From Candidatus Uhrbacteria bacterium RIFOXYB12_FULL_58_10 (GTDB lineage: Bacteria > Patescibacteriota > Patescibacteriia > UBA9934 > GWF2-40-263), in assembly GCA_001791645.1 (NCBI GenBank), contig MGFA01000017.1, positions 27,937 through 66,052 of the forward strand: 38,116 bases of DNA, written 5' to 3'. Shown here in pieces: positions 8,406 through 16,465 of this stretch (position 1 is its first letter; each line of letters opens with the position of its first letter). Both the position numbers and the translations under genes were made by a program. Below the pieces are notes generated by a model, which saw only the letters and a list, made by a program, of their open reading frames with translations, was not told the DNA's origin and did no database searches.

Positions 8406-9545
8406 CTATTTCTCTTCGGCAATTTTTTCTTCTTGTTTTACTTCTTCCTTGTCGCCGGCCGCCTTGAGCGATAGACCGAGGCGGTGTTCCGTCGGCTCGA
8501 TGGAGATGATCTTGAAGTTCAGTTTGTCTCCCGACTTGGCGAGCGTGTTCACGTCGATCCCGGGGATGTCGGAAAGTTCCGAGACGTGAGCGAGGCCGTG
8601 GATTTCCGGGTCGAGCTCCACGAAGAAGCCGAACGGGTTTACCTTAAGCACCGTGCCTTCCACGACGTCGCCGACCTTATAGCGCTTCTGGATGTCGGAC
8701 CACGGGTCCTTGATGAGCTTCTTCATGGAGAGGAAGATTTTGCTTCCCTCGATGCCGATAATCTCAGCCTCGACCTTTTGTCCGATCTTCAGGATGTCGC
8801 GCGGGTGGTCGATGCGCTGCCAGGCAATTTCCGAGATGTGCACGAGTCCCTCGAGCGAGCCGAAGCGCACGAACGCGCCAAAGTCCGCGAGCGCGGTTAC
8901 CTCTCCCTCGATGGTGGTGCCCACGCGGTACTGCGCGATGACGCTCTTCTGGCGTTCTTCCCACACCGACTTCTCGGAGACGATAAGCTTTTCTTCCTGC
9001 TCGTTCGCGTCGATTACCTTCACGGGGAAGGTGGCCCCGACGTACGACTTCAGCTTTTCGAAGATTTTATTTTTGTCGCCGCCCGTGACGCGCGGATAAT
9101 GGTCCGGTGAAAGCTGGGACACCGGAAGGAAACCGGTGACGTGGTTGACGCGCACGATGAGGCCGCCCTTGTTCGCCTCGGTTATCTTCACGTCGAGGAT
9201 GGTACCGGCCGTGAACATTTCGCGCAGTTCTTCCCAGGCGCGCTTTTGACCCGCGAAGCGGAACGAGAGTTCCATTTCGCCATTTTCGTTTTCGAGGTCG
9301 ATGACCGTAGCTTCCACCTCGTCGCCGACATTGAGGTCGTCGTACTGCGCGGATTCCGAGAAGATCTCGCGGCCGCGGATCACGCCGGTCGTCAGCCCGT
9401 CGATGTCAACGCGCACCTCGCGGCGATCCGCGGAAATAATCTTTCCCTTTACCGCGTCGCCAAGGCCCGGGACGTTCAGGTATTGTCCCTCCTCCATTAA
9501 TTTCTGAAACTCCGTCAAAGCGACTGTTTGGTCCTGGTCGGACAT
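8406..9545 (-). CDS. rpsA: 30S ribosomal protein S1
   Basis: 379 aa with four S1 (OB-fold) repeats at about 28-98, 110-192, 207-277 and 292-362. The third is the most typical ('GEVTALADFGAFVRF..LEGLVHISEI'). Four repeats is the short form known from Gram-positive and other phyla; E. coli S1 has six. The tail is charged (KEEVKQEEKIAEEK). S1 binds mRNA at the small ribosomal subunit and helps initiation on structured leaders. It is monocistronic between a strong promoter (9617-9645) and a terminator. The 65-nt leader contains a perfect hairpin that may serve autoregulation. There is no Shine-Dalgarno, which is usual for rpsA. Confidence 0.97.
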   Translation of the reverse strand: MSDQDQTVALTEFQKLMEEGQYLNVPGLGDAVKGKIISADRREVRVDIDGLTTGVIRGREIFSESAQYDDLNVGDEVEATVIDLENENGEMELSFRFAGQKRAWEELREMFTAGTILDVKITEANKGGLIVRVNHVTGFLPVSQLSPDHYPRVTGGDKNKIFEKLKSYVGATFPVKVIDANEQEEKLIVSEKSVWEERQKSVIAQYRVGTTIEGEVTALADFGAFVRFGSLEGLVHISEIAWQRIDHPRDILKIGQKVEAEIIGIEGSKIFLSMKKLIKDPWSDIQKRYKVGDVVEGTVLKVNPFGFFVELDPEIHGLAHVSELSDIPGIDVNTLAKSGDKLNFKIISIEPTEHRLGLSLKAAGDKEEVKQEEKIAEEK

Positions 9546-9564
9546 AAGGATATTCCGGTAGGCG

Positions 9565-9590
9565 GTCCGATGGACATCGGACGGCCCGTC
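9565..9590 (-). promoter_or_regulatory. Possible rpsA leader hairpins
   Basis: GTCCGAT (9565-9571) and ATCGGAC (9576-9582) form a perfect 7-bp stem with a 4-nt loop in the rpsA leader. It overlaps a second dyad, GACGG-C-CCGTC (9580-9590), so the two folds compete. The structure is visible; an autoregulatory role is inference. Confidence 0.5.
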
Positions 9591-9616
9591 GGGGCTAAGA
9601 ATAGATAAGTGCGGAG

Positions 9617-9645
9617 ATTATAAAGGAAAGAGGCTCAATTGACAA
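9617..9645 (-). promoter_or_regulatory. rpsA promoter
   Basis: On the minus strand: TTGTCA (9640-9645), 17-bp spacer, perfect TATAAT (9617-9622). This is the strongest promoter by eye in the window, as expected for a ribosomal protein gene. Its -35 overlaps the -35 of the divergent promoter. Confidence 0.9.
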
Positions 9646-9667
9646 GGGAGGGGGATTTCCGTATGGT
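9639..9667 (+). promoter_or_regulatory. Promoter of the HAD-like gene
   Basis: TTGACA (9639-9644), 17-bp spacer, TATGGT (9662-9667). The -35 shares five bases (9640-9644) with the rpsA -35 on the other strand, so polymerase probably cannot hold both at once. Confidence 0.8.
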
Positions 9668-9689
9668 TTTGGCGCTCAGGAGGGACACA

Positions 9690-10547
9690 ATGAGCTGCCC
9701 GTTTCAGTGGCTAGGCGTCGGTTCCACGGAGGAGCTTATCGGGCTTCTTCCGCGCGCGTTGACGGACGGTCGCGACACCATGCTGTACAACGCTGCGAAG
9801 TGGCAGGATGGCGGTCAGCTTGCCCGGGCGATCAGGGATACGCGCGCGATCGTGGCGGACAACGACGGGTCCGTGATCGCGGGGAGCCAGTGGGATGACT
9901 TGCGGCTGCGCATGTCGGATACCCATCGGCAAGCGGACGCAGAAGAAGCGGCCGCATATTTCCGCGGCGAACGCACGGATGACGGCGACGTCGAATTCCT
10001 GCTGCGGGGCGTCGGTCGTCTGGTTGATTCTGGTCTCCGCCTCAGCCAGGTACGCGAGGACGCGGCCCGGCAGACGCCACGGTCCGGGACGCGCGAGCTG
10101 CTCGCGTCGTATCACGGACGTTCCGCGGTCGTCACCTATGGGGTCGACGCGTACGCAGAAGAGTGGGCCGTCTTTCACAGGCTGTGGTTGACGGAGGTCT
10201 TCGCCGCCAACTTGCGATGGGACCGGACGTCTGATGACCCTGTCCTCGTCGGCTGCGATCGCGCGACGGTAATCACGGAGGCGAACAAGGGGCTCGCGCG
10301 AGAGGACTTCTCGCGCCGCCACGGGCTCGTCGCCCGGAAGGTCCTCGTGCTCGAGGATACGCCGCGCACGCTGGCGCGCATGAAGCATCCGGACAACGTC
10401 GGCGTCCTCGTGGCACCGCGTCACGACCCGCAGCCGAACCGACCAGAGGGGCGCATGCGCCAGCTCGCGGACCCTTCGTTTTTCTCCTCGATCGACGTCG
10501 TGATCGCATCCGACTCGCTCGAATCCCTCGCTTTCCTTCGGAAGTAG
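9690..10547 (+). CDS. Uncharacterised protein, possible HAD-like fold
   Basis: 285 aa. The ATG at 9690 is chosen because AGGAGG (9678-9683) lies 6 nt before it and promoter 9639-9667 precedes that; upstream in-frame codons fall inside the promoter. The protein is rich in Arg and Asp. A C-terminal segment, 'GLVARKVLVLEDTPRTLARMKHPDNVGVLVAPRHDPQPNR' in pieces, has the look of a HAD motif IV (ED) after a conserved 'TEANKGLA' Lys region, and 'VVTYGVDAYA' could be a preceding strand. No clear motif I DxD is seen, so hydrolase activity is unproven. The strong Shine-Dalgarno sets it apart from the core genes nearby. The gene is convincing, the function is not. Confidence 0.75.
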   Translation: MSCPFQWLGVGSTEELIGLLPRALTDGRDTMLYNAAKWQDGGQLARAIRDTRAIVADNDGSVIAGSQWDDLRLRMSDTHRQADAEEAAAYFRGERTDDGDVEFLLRGVGRLVDSGLRLSQVREDAARQTPRSGTRELLASYHGRSAVVTYGVDAYAEEWAVFHRLWLTEVFAANLRWDRTSDDPVLVGCDRATVITEANKGLAREDFSRRHGLVARKVLVLEDTPRTLARMKHPDNVGVLVAPRHDPQPNRPEGRMRQLADPSFFSSIDVVIASDSLESLAFLRK

Positions 10548-10655
10548 AATCCCACATGCATCTGGCGGGTGTGGGTCCATCGACGCCATGCTCATGGTCG
10601 AATCCGTTCCCGACGCTTCTTGCTGCGCTCGACGAGTTCGAATGTATTGTCGCAT

Positions 10656-10678
10656 AAGCCCATTCTCGGGCTTTTTTT
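10656..10678 (+). terminator. Terminator after the HAD-like gene
   Basis: AAGCCC - ATTCTC - GGGCTT followed by a T-run. It stands about 110 bp past the stop. The 108 bases between contain a weaker CCCACA/TGTGGG dyad and no gene I can support. Confidence 0.85.
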
Positions 10679-10723
10679 ATGATCTCAGTTGTAATTCCAA
10701 TGCGAAGCGCGCTCGCACGTATG

Positions 10724-10747
10724 AAAAAAGACGGTTTTTCAACCGTC
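10724..10747 (-). terminator. Terminator of the 93-aa gene
   Basis: GACGGTT (10730-10736), TTTC loop, AACCGTC (10741-10747). On the minus strand it is followed by a run of T, so it serves the gene ending at 10782. Confidence 0.85.
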
Positions 10748-10781
10748 AGGGGCGTGGGTTCGGGCGTGGCTAGCCCGCAGC

Positions 10782-11063
10782 CTAGTTGGTAATCCGTTCG
10801 ACGATTCCATCGCGGTTCACGCGGAACACGTGATGGGCACGGACGTCGCGCCGGCGGCGGGCGAGAAGGGCGTCGAGACGTTCGCGGATCACAGAGCGAA
10901 GACGCGGGTCCTTCATTCCGTGGTGGCGGTCGATCATCGTTCGTACCTGGCTCCAGGGCTTTCCGCAGTTGCGGGAGAGAACCTGGAACAGGTTGATAAC
11001 GGAGTTGGGCCTCCTGCGCTGTCGCGTGGTACGGCGGATCGGCTCTGCGTTCATTCTGGGCAC
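10782..11063 (-). CDS. Small basic protein, uncharacterised
   Basis: 93 aa from a GTG start (11061-11063), chosen because AGGAG lies 5 nt upstream (CTCCT on the plus strand at 11069-11073). The protein is strongly basic, with many Arg (RRTTRQRRR near the N-terminus, RRRRD near 74), and has a central 'CGKPWSQVRTMID' segment. That segment resembles small proteins of unknown function with a GxPWxKV motif that occur in several phyla. Nucleic-acid binding would fit the charge but is not shown. Its own terminator (10724-10747) and a start-proximal Shine-Dalgarno support a real gene. An 18-bp palindrome lies 20 bp upstream. Confidence 0.68.
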   Translation of the reverse strand: MPRMNAEPIRRTTRQRRRPNSVINLFQVLSRNCGKPWSQVRTMIDRHHGMKDPRLRSVIRERLDALLARRRRDVRAHHVFRVNRDGIVERITN

Positions 11064-11083
11064 ATGAGCTCCTGCTTGGAGGT

Positions 11084-11101
11084 ACGTTCGACGTCGAACG
11101 T
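11084..11101. promoter_or_regulatory. 18-bp perfect palindrome between divergent genes
   Basis: ACGTTCGACGTCGAACGT is its own reverse complement. It sits between the divergent starts at 11063 (minus) and 11160 (plus), a typical place for an operator bound by a dimeric repressor. Function is inferred. Confidence 0.5.
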
Positions 11102-11122
11102 GAGGCGGAGGATACCAGTTGG

Positions 11123-11151
11123 TTGTGCGAGCGTCAATAGTTCGTTATCCT
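11123..11151 (+). promoter_or_regulatory. Promoter of the 225-aa gene
   Basis: TTGTGC (11123-11128), 17-bp spacer, TATCCT (11146-11151), then 8 nt to the ATG at 11160. A near-leaderless arrangement. Confidence 0.6.
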
Positions 11152-11159
11152 ATTGGCAT

Positions 11160-11837
11160 ATGACCCACCCGCACGAAATGTTCCTCAAGGAATATCAAAT
11201 TGCCATTGATAACCTCGTTCCGACGGTTCCGCCCGAAGTGAAGATCACGGCACAGAAGTCGCATGACGAGCTGCTGGCCAACTCGAAAGCGACCGAAAAT
11301 GAAATTCGTGGCGCGCTGTTTCAGACCGGCATTGCCGAATATCCCCACCGCCATGCGTTCAAGGATTTGACCGCGGGAGGAATCGAAGCCCGGCGCGTGG
11401 AAATCGTTTTGGAGCACGTCGAGCCGGAGGTGGCCGAAAAAGTGAAGAAACTGACGGATTCCGGCGTGTCGATGACCGAGATCACGAACAGCCAGTTGTT
11501 TGAATCGGCATTCACGCCGGAGGAGCGCCATCAGGTGGAAGACGCCCTGCTCGACGCGGATATCCATATTAAGGAAGAATTTGGGAAGGAGGCGGCGTCG
11601 GACGAAAGGCAATACGCGGCATTGGTGAAGAAATGGACGGAACATCGGGACGCGATTCTCAAACACATCGACGAGCTGGAAGCGTTAAAGGACAAGGACG
11701 CAAAGTGGCACGACGAGATCGTCGAGAAGGTGAAGCGCTTCCGCGAGGGGTTCTCGGTCACGGAAACCGACGTGGATCTCGACGAAGTCGAAAAGGAAAT
11801 CGAATACTGGAACGGGACGATGGGGGAGGAGGTTTAA
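11160..11837 (+). CDS. Helical protein of unknown function
   Basis: 225 aa, starting MTHPHEMFLKEYQ at an ATG preceded by 'cat'. I do not recognise the family. The sequence is soluble, charged and mostly helical, with Glu/Lys-rich stretches at about 145-225 ('KKWTEHRDAILKHIDELEALKDKD', 'DEVEKEIEYW') that suggest coiled coil. There is no signal peptide or membrane segment and no catalytic motif. A frame open further upstream (to 10830) is rejected as start because it runs through the promoter and over the divergent gene. It is probably the first gene before the MBL-fold, membrane protein and gyrA run, although the next gene has its own possible promoter. Confidence 0.8.
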   Translation: MTHPHEMFLKEYQIAIDNLVPTVPPEVKITAQKSHDELLANSKATENEIRGALFQTGIAEYPHRHAFKDLTAGGIEARRVEIVLEHVEPEVAEKVKKLTDSGVSMTEITNSQLFESAFTPEERHQVEDALLDADIHIKEEFGKEAASDERQYAALVKKWTEHRDAILKHIDELEALKDKDAKWHDEIVEKVKRFREGFSVTETDVDLDEVEKEIEYWNGTMGEEV

Positions 11838-11839
11838 GC

Positions 11840-11868
11840 TTGTTTTTCCTTTGTTGGCATGGTACGAT
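11840..11868 (+). promoter_or_regulatory. Possible promoter of the MBL-fold/gyrA genes
   Basis: TTGTTT (11840-11845), 17-bp spacer, TACGAT (11863-11868), followed after 24 nt by the ATG at 11893. It begins right at the stop of the preceding gene. Confidence 0.5.
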
Positions 11869-11892
11869 CTTCGCGTCATTCATGAACTGAAT

Positions 11893-12516
11893 ATGCAGAT
11901 TTCCTGGCTTGGACTGTCTTGTTTTGAGATTACAACCTCCACGACGACCGGCGAAGTGTCCCTGGTCGTGGATCCGTACGGAAATGAAACCGGGCTGCGC
12001 TTTCCGCGCACTCTCGAAGCCGATATCGTCTGCGTTTCGCATGACGAATCGGATGCCAATAACCTTTCCGCCGTTGGCGGAGATCCGTTCGTCGTGAAAA
12101 TGCCGGGCGAATTTGAGATAAAAGATGTGTTCGTGTACGCGAACCAGTCCGAGGGAACGATTCTGTTCCGCATTGAGTCGGAGGGGATGCGCGTCGCGCA
12201 TCTTGGGGCGCTTAACCGCGTGCTCACCAACAAGGAGTTGGAGGAGCTTGGCACGGTCGACGTGCTCATGGTTCCGGTTGGCGGCGGACGCGTCCTCACG
12301 CCGAAGCTTGCCGCGGAGGTTATCTCCCAGATTGAGCCGCGCGTGGTCGTACCCATGACGCATGCGGTCCCGAACATGAAGGAAACGCTCGCGACCGCGG
12401 ATGATTTTTGCAAGGCGATCGGCGCTTGTCGTCGCGAGGCAACCAACAAGTTTAAGTTCGCGCGCAAGGATCTTCCGGAAGAGGACATGCTGATCATGGA
12501 ACTTGCCCGCACATAA
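11893..12516 (+). CDS. Metallo-beta-lactamase-fold protein with lost metal ligands
   Basis: 207 aa from the ATG at 11893 (MQISWLGLSCFEI); a TTG at 11851 would put promoter bases into the protein. The pattern follows the MBL_2/UlaG-like family: 'LVVDPYGNE' (about 29-37), 'ADIVCVSHDESDANN', 'MPGEFEIKDV', 'VAHLGALN', 'VDVLMVPVGGG' and 'IEPRVVVPMTHAVPNMKETL'. Active relatives carry SHDHxDHNN, a HLGD Asp and PMHY. Here these are HDESDANN, HLGA and PMTH, so at least three metal ligands are gone. It is therefore probably a non-catalytic member, perhaps structural or binding. It lies 4 bp before the next gene and shortly upstream of gyrA. Confidence 0.82.
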   Translation: MQISWLGLSCFEITTSTTTGEVSLVVDPYGNETGLRFPRTLEADIVCVSHDESDANNLSAVGGDPFVVKMPGEFEIKDVFVYANQSEGTILFRIESEGMRVAHLGALNRVLTNKELEELGTVDVLMVPVGGGRVLTPKLAAEVISQIEPRVVVPMTHAVPNMKETLATADDFCKAIGACRREATNKFKFARKDLPEEDMLIMELART

Positions 12517-12520
12517 GCGT

Positions 12521-12889
12521 ATGTCAATTCCGAGAACGCAACCCAGCAGACGCGACCGGATGGCGTTTATCGCGTTCACATCGCTTGCCGTCGCGATTAT
12601 CGTGGCGGTGTGGGGGTGGTCGGTTCGGATGACGGTTGAGCAGGGAGTGGCCGGAGCAAGGGAAATGGTCGCTTCCGTGGCCGACACCGCCGGCAACGTC
12701 CGTGCCGAAACCCAACCGGATCCGGAAGTGCTTTCGGCGGTAAAAGCAGGATTTCAGGAGATGATCGATCAAAAGATCGCCGAGGGAGAACAGCGTCAGG
12801 ACGCGGTTGACGCGGTTGCGGAGATCTTGGCGCAGGATTTGCAGGGGGCGGGCGCAGTTGTCGCTGATGATTCCGAAGTTAAGGAATAG
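12521..12889 (+). CDS. Small single-pass membrane protein
   Basis: 122 aa from the ATG at 12521 ([14 protein letters not shown]). A basic N-terminus precedes one transmembrane helix (about 15-36, '[21 protein letters not shown]'). The rest is an acidic, helical tail outside the membrane by the positive-inside rule, with Ala/Glu/Asp-rich '[19 protein letters not shown]'. No family is recognised. It is squeezed between the MBL-fold gene (4 bp) and gyrA (2 bp), so it is translated in the gyrA operon. Confidence 0.78.
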   Translation: MSIPRTQPSRRDRMAFIAFTSLAVAIIVAVWGWSVRMTVEQGVAGAREMVASVADTAGNVRAETQPDPEVLSAVKAGFQEMIDQKIAEGEQRQDAVDAVAEILAQDLQGAGAVVADDSEVKE

Positions 12890-12891
12890 GT

Positions 12892-15375
12892 ATGGCAAAA
12901 GAACAAAAAATCGAAGAGCAGCCGGATGACCGGATGCTTGGCAAAATCGAGCCGCGCTCCATTGTCGAGGAAATGAACACGTCGTACCTCGATTACGCGA
13001 TGACCGTCATTGTCGGCCGCGCGCTTCCGGACGTACGCGACGGCCTGAAGCCGGTGCATCGGCGCATCCTGTACTCCATGTGGCAGACGGGGTTGCGTTC
13101 CACGGCCAAGTTCAAGAAATGTGCCACCGTGGTCGGTGACGTGCTCGGGAAATATCACCCGCACGGCGACAGCGCCGTGTATGATTCGCTCGTGCGCATG
13201 GCGCAGGATTTTTCGTTGCGCGACCCGCTCGTCAAAGGCCAGGGAAACTTCGGTTCGCTCGACGGCGATCGCGCGGCCGCCTACCGCTATACCGAGGCGA
13301 AACTTTCCGGTATCTCCGAGGAACTTTTGTTTGACATTGAAAAGGAGACCGTCGACTTCGTCCCGAACTTCGACGGGACGCACAAGGAGCCGAAGGTGCT
13401 TCCGGCGAAACTCCCGAACCTTCTCATCAACGGGACCGTCGGCATCGCGGTCGGCATGGCCTCAAACATCCCGCCGCACAACCTCGGCGAGGTGTGCGAC
13501 GCCGTTTTACATCTCATCGACAACCCGGAGGCATCGGTCGACGACCTGACGACATTTGTGAAGGGTCCGGATTTTCCAACCGGCGCCATCATTTACGGGG
13601 CGAATGATTTGAAACAGGCATACGCGACCGGCAAGGGCGGCATCGTGGTACGCGCGAAAACGGAAATCGTGGAGGACAAGAAGGGAAACTTCATGATCAT
13701 CGTCCATGAGATTCCTTACCTGGTGAACAAGTCCACGCTGCTCGAACGCATCGCGGACAATGTGCGCGACAAGAAAATCGAAGGCATTCGCGATTTGCGC
13801 GACGAATCCAACAAGGAAGGCGTCCGCATCGTGATCGAGCTCAAGAAGGACGCGTATCCGAAAAAGGTGCTCAACCGCCTATATCAGACCACGCAGCTGC
13901 AGGAAAGCTTCCATTTCAACATGATGGCGCTCGTGGACGTGATCCAGCCGCGCATTTTGAACCTCAAGATGATGCTTGAGGAATACGTGAGGCATCGCCG
14001 CGAGGTCGTACGGCGCCGCACGCAGTTCGATCTCACCCGCGCGCAGGACCGCGCGCACATTCTCGAGGGTCTCCGCATCGCGCTCGAATCCATTGACAAG
14101 ATCATCGCCACCATCAAGAAGTCGAAGGACAAGGACGAGGCGCGGGTCAATCTTATCAAGCAGTTCCGCCTATCCGAGCTCCAGGCCGTGGCCATTCTCG
14201 AGATGCGCCTGCAACAGCTCGCGAACCTCGAGCGATTGAAGATCGAGCAGGAGTACGACGAGAAGATGAAGATCATCAAGGAACTTGAATCCATCCTGAA
14301 GTCCGAAAAGAAAATGCTCGCCGTGATCGCGACGGAAGTGAAGGATTTGCGGGAGAAGTTCGCGACGCCGCGTCGGACGCAGATCATCGCGAGCGGGGTC
14401 AGGGAGTTTTCCATGGAAGACGTCATTCCGGACGTGCCGACCGTCATCATGATTACCCGCGACGGGTACATCAAGCGCATTCCGCCCGAGACGTTCAAGA
14501 CGCAGCATCGTGGCGGCAAGGGCGTGGCCGGCATTACCACCAAGGAAGAGGACGTCATTGACCAGGTGTTTACCACGTCGACGCACAAGGACCTGTTGTT
14601 CTTTACGAGCCGCGGCCGCGTGTTCAAGATGAAGGCGTACGACGTGCCGGAATCGAGCCGCACGGCCAAGGGCCAGGCACTCGTCAATTTCTTGTCGCTT
14701 TCCCCTGGCGAAAACGTCACGGCGACCCTGTCGATGGAGGACATGGAGTCGTACAAGCACCTCATCATGGTGACCACCAAGGGCACCATCAAGAAGACGG
14801 AGTTGTCCGAGTTCGACCATGTGCGCTCCAACGGACTTATCTCCATCAAACTCAAGGACAATGACAACCTGCTCTGGGTGCGTCCAACCACGGGCAAGGA
14901 TGAGATCGTGCTCGTTTCCGAGGCCGGGCAGGCAATTCGGTTCAGCGAGAAAAACGTCCGTCCAATGGGACGCACGGCTTCCGGCGTGCGCGGGATGAAA
15001 CTGAAGGGATCCGACCAGATCGTTGGCATGGACGTCATTGAGGAAGGGTCCGCCAAGAAGGCCAACATGATCCACCTGCTCATCGTGATGCGCAACGGCT
15101 ATGGGAAACGCTCGGATCTCATGGAATACAAGGTGCAGGGTCGCGGAGGATCCGGCATCAAGACCGCGAACATCACGAAAAAAACAGGCCAGATCGTGGC
15201 CGCGTTCATCGTGAATGCCAAGGACGACCGTGACCTCCTGGTCGTGTCCGAGGCGGGACAGGTGATTCGTTCCACGATCGGTTCGATCTCCGTGCTTGGT
15301 CGCGCCACGCAGGGTGTGCGCATCATGCGGTTCAAGAAGGAGAACGACACGGTTGCCACGTCGACCATCGTATGA
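12892..15375 (+). CDS. gyrA: DNA gyrase subunit A
   Basis: 827 aa, normal for GyrA. The breakage-reunion domain (about 20-500) carries the catalytic Tyr133 in 'AAYRYTE', and the quinolone region '[10 protein letters not shown]' has Ser94 and Asp98, equivalent to E. coli Ser83 and Asp87, so it is of the sensitive type. The C-terminal beta-pinwheel starts near 510 and has the GyrA-box 'QHRGGKG' at about 538-544, which distinguishes GyrA from ParC. GyrA with GyrB (not in this window) introduces negative supercoils. A weak AAGGA lies before the ATG, and a strong terminator follows directly. The gene is the last of the run from 11893. Confidence 0.99.
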   Translation: MAKEQKIEEQPDDRMLGKIEPRSIVEEMNTSYLDYAMTVIVGRALPDVRDGLKPVHRRILYSMWQTGLRSTAKFKKCATVVGDVLGKYHPHGDSAVYDSLVRMAQDFSLRDPLVKGQGNFGSLDGDRAAAYRYTEAKLSGISEELLFDIEKETVDFVPNFDGTHKEPKVLPAKLPNLLINGTVGIAVGMASNIPPHNLGEVCDAVLHLIDNPEASVDDLTTFVKGPDFPTGAIIYGANDLKQAYATGKGGIVVRAKTEIVEDKKGNFMIIVHEIPYLVNKSTLLERIADNVRDKKIEGIRDLRDESNKEGVRIVIELKKDAYPKKVLNRLYQTTQLQESFHFNMMALVDVIQPRILNLKMMLEEYVRHRREVVRRRTQFDLTRAQDRAHILEGLRIALESIDKIIATIKKSKDKDEARVNLIKQFRLSELQAVAILEMRLQQLANLERLKIEQEYDEKMKIIKELESILKSEKKMLAVIATEVKDLREKFATPRRTQIIASGVREFSMEDVIPDVPTVIMITRDGYIKRIPPETFKTQHRGGKGVAGITTKEEDVIDQVFTTSTHKDLLFFTSRGRVFKMKAYDVPESSRTAKGQALVNFLSLSPGENVTATLSMEDMESYKHLIMVTTKGTIKKTELSEFDHVRSNGLISIKLKDNDNLLWVRPTTGKDEIVLVSEAGQAIRFSEKNVRPMGRTASGVRGMKLKGSDQIVGMDVIEEGSAKKANMIHLLIVMRNGYGKRSDLMEYKVQGRGGSGIKTANITKKTGQIVAAFIVNAKDDRDLLVVSEAGQVIRSTIGSISVLGRATQGVRIMRFKKENDTVATSTIV

Positions 15376-15376
15376 T

Positions 15377-15408
15377 AAAAACGCCGCAGCGAACGCTGCG
15401 GCGTTTTT
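15377..15408 (+). terminator. Terminator after gyrA
   Basis: A perfect 14-bp stem (AAAAACGCCGCAGC at 15377-15390, complement at 15395-15408) with a 4-nt GAAC loop, ending in T5. It ends only 6 nt before the ATG of the next gene, so it may also limit that gene's expression. Confidence 0.93.
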
Positions 15409-15414
15409 GAACCT

Positions 15415-16437
15415 ATGACGATCGATCATCCGCTTCGCCCACATGTGGACCAGGCCAAACTTGCCGACCGGGTGCGTGTTTTTTTTGACTTGGGCGAGGT
15501 ACAGGACCTGTCTTTCATCTATGGCGGCTACATGTGCCACAACTACCGGATGACGACGGATCAGGGCATATACTTTTTGAAGCAGTATCGCAATAAGATC
15601 AGCACGATCGTCCATGAGATAAAGTATGCGGAGGAGTTTTTTTCATCGCAGGGATTTCCTGTCATCATGCCCATTGAGGATCGTTCGGGTCGGCGCGCAT
15701 TTTGGGTAGACGATCATTGGCTAAGTATCTTTCCGTTTGTCGACGGATATGTTCCAGCGCTTCGAGAGATTGACATGACGTTAGTGGAGCACGTGGGGGA
15801 TATGCTGGCGCATTTTCATAAGGCTGGATTAAAGTTTCCTGATCGACATTTTCAGCCACTTCGATTATGGAGTCGGCGAAAGTTTTTTATGGAATATGCC
15901 GAGCTCGAATATGAGCTTGCGCGCATTGCATCCCCGTCTGAACTTGACCGGCAGATCGCGGTCTCACTTCAAAAAAAGGCAGAACTCGTTCGTCATAATT
16001 CGGTCGACCTGCAGGACATCCAGCTTCCGTATGATTGTTTGTTGCACGGAGATTTCATCTACCCAAATATGTTCGTGACTCCATCGCATGAGATCACGCA
16101 TGTCTACGACTTTGAGAAGGCCGTTATTGGGCCGCGCGCGTATGAGCTTGCGCGCAGCCTCATTATCAATTGCTTTGACGACGGCGACACGGAACAGAAT
16201 TACGAATTGGGACGAGCATTCCTCCGTGCCTATCGGGCACGCTTGCCTATTTCCTTCGATGAGTTCGACAAAGGGGTCCATCTGTTCATGATTAACCTTC
16301 GGCATTCAAACTGGATCGAGTCACGGTATTTGATTTATGGGATTGACACGCAGCTTGATTTATATGAACGGCATACGAACCGGCTTGAATGGACGGTACG
16401 CAGTGGGGAAGGATTTAGTCGTCGTGTTTTCGAATAA
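15415..16437 (+). CDS. Phosphotransferase of the APH/HSK2/CotS kinase-like family
   Basis: 340 aa. The protein-kinase-like core shows the N-lobe 'DQGIYFLKQYR' with the ATP-binding Lys and the catalytic loop 'LLHGDFIYPNMF' (His211, Gly212, Asp213 and Asn218). The metal-binding Asp232 follows in 'VYDFEKA', then 'PRAYELARSL'. This is the Brenner motif of aminoglycoside phosphotransferases, homoserine kinase II and the CotS/thiamine-kinase group. The substrate is a hydroxyl-bearing small molecule that cannot be told from sequence. Close CPR relatives are usually unannotated. It has no obvious promoter of its own and starts just past the gyrA terminator, so read-through may express it. Confidence 0.86.
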   Translation: MTIDHPLRPHVDQAKLADRVRVFFDLGEVQDLSFIYGGYMCHNYRMTTDQGIYFLKQYRNKISTIVHEIKYAEEFFSSQGFPVIMPIEDRSGRRAFWVDDHWLSIFPFVDGYVPALREIDMTLVEHVGDMLAHFHKAGLKFPDRHFQPLRLWSRRKFFMEYAELEYELARIASPSELDRQIAVSLQKKAELVRHNSVDLQDIQLPYDCLLHGDFIYPNMFVTPSHEITHVYDFEKAVIGPRAYELARSLIINCFDDGDTEQNYELGRAFLRAYRARLPISFDEFDKGVHLFMINLRHSNWIESRYLIYGIDTQLDLYERHTNRLEWTVRSGEGFSRRVFE

Positions 16438-16465
16438 AAAAAGACCGGAGGACTGGGTTCCGGTC
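16435..16465 (-). terminator. Terminator of the 266-aa gene
   Basis: GACCGGA (16443-16449) pairs with TCCGGTC (16459-16465). On the minus strand the stem is followed by a T-run (A-run at 16435-16442). It overlaps the stop codon of the minus-strand gene and abuts the stop of the kinase gene. Confidence 0.82.

Noticed and set aside
14170-15615. 481-codon open frame on the minus strand opposite gyrA
   Set aside because: His/Leu/Asp/Arg-rich shadow of the gyrA reading frame, crossing a terminator and the next gene.
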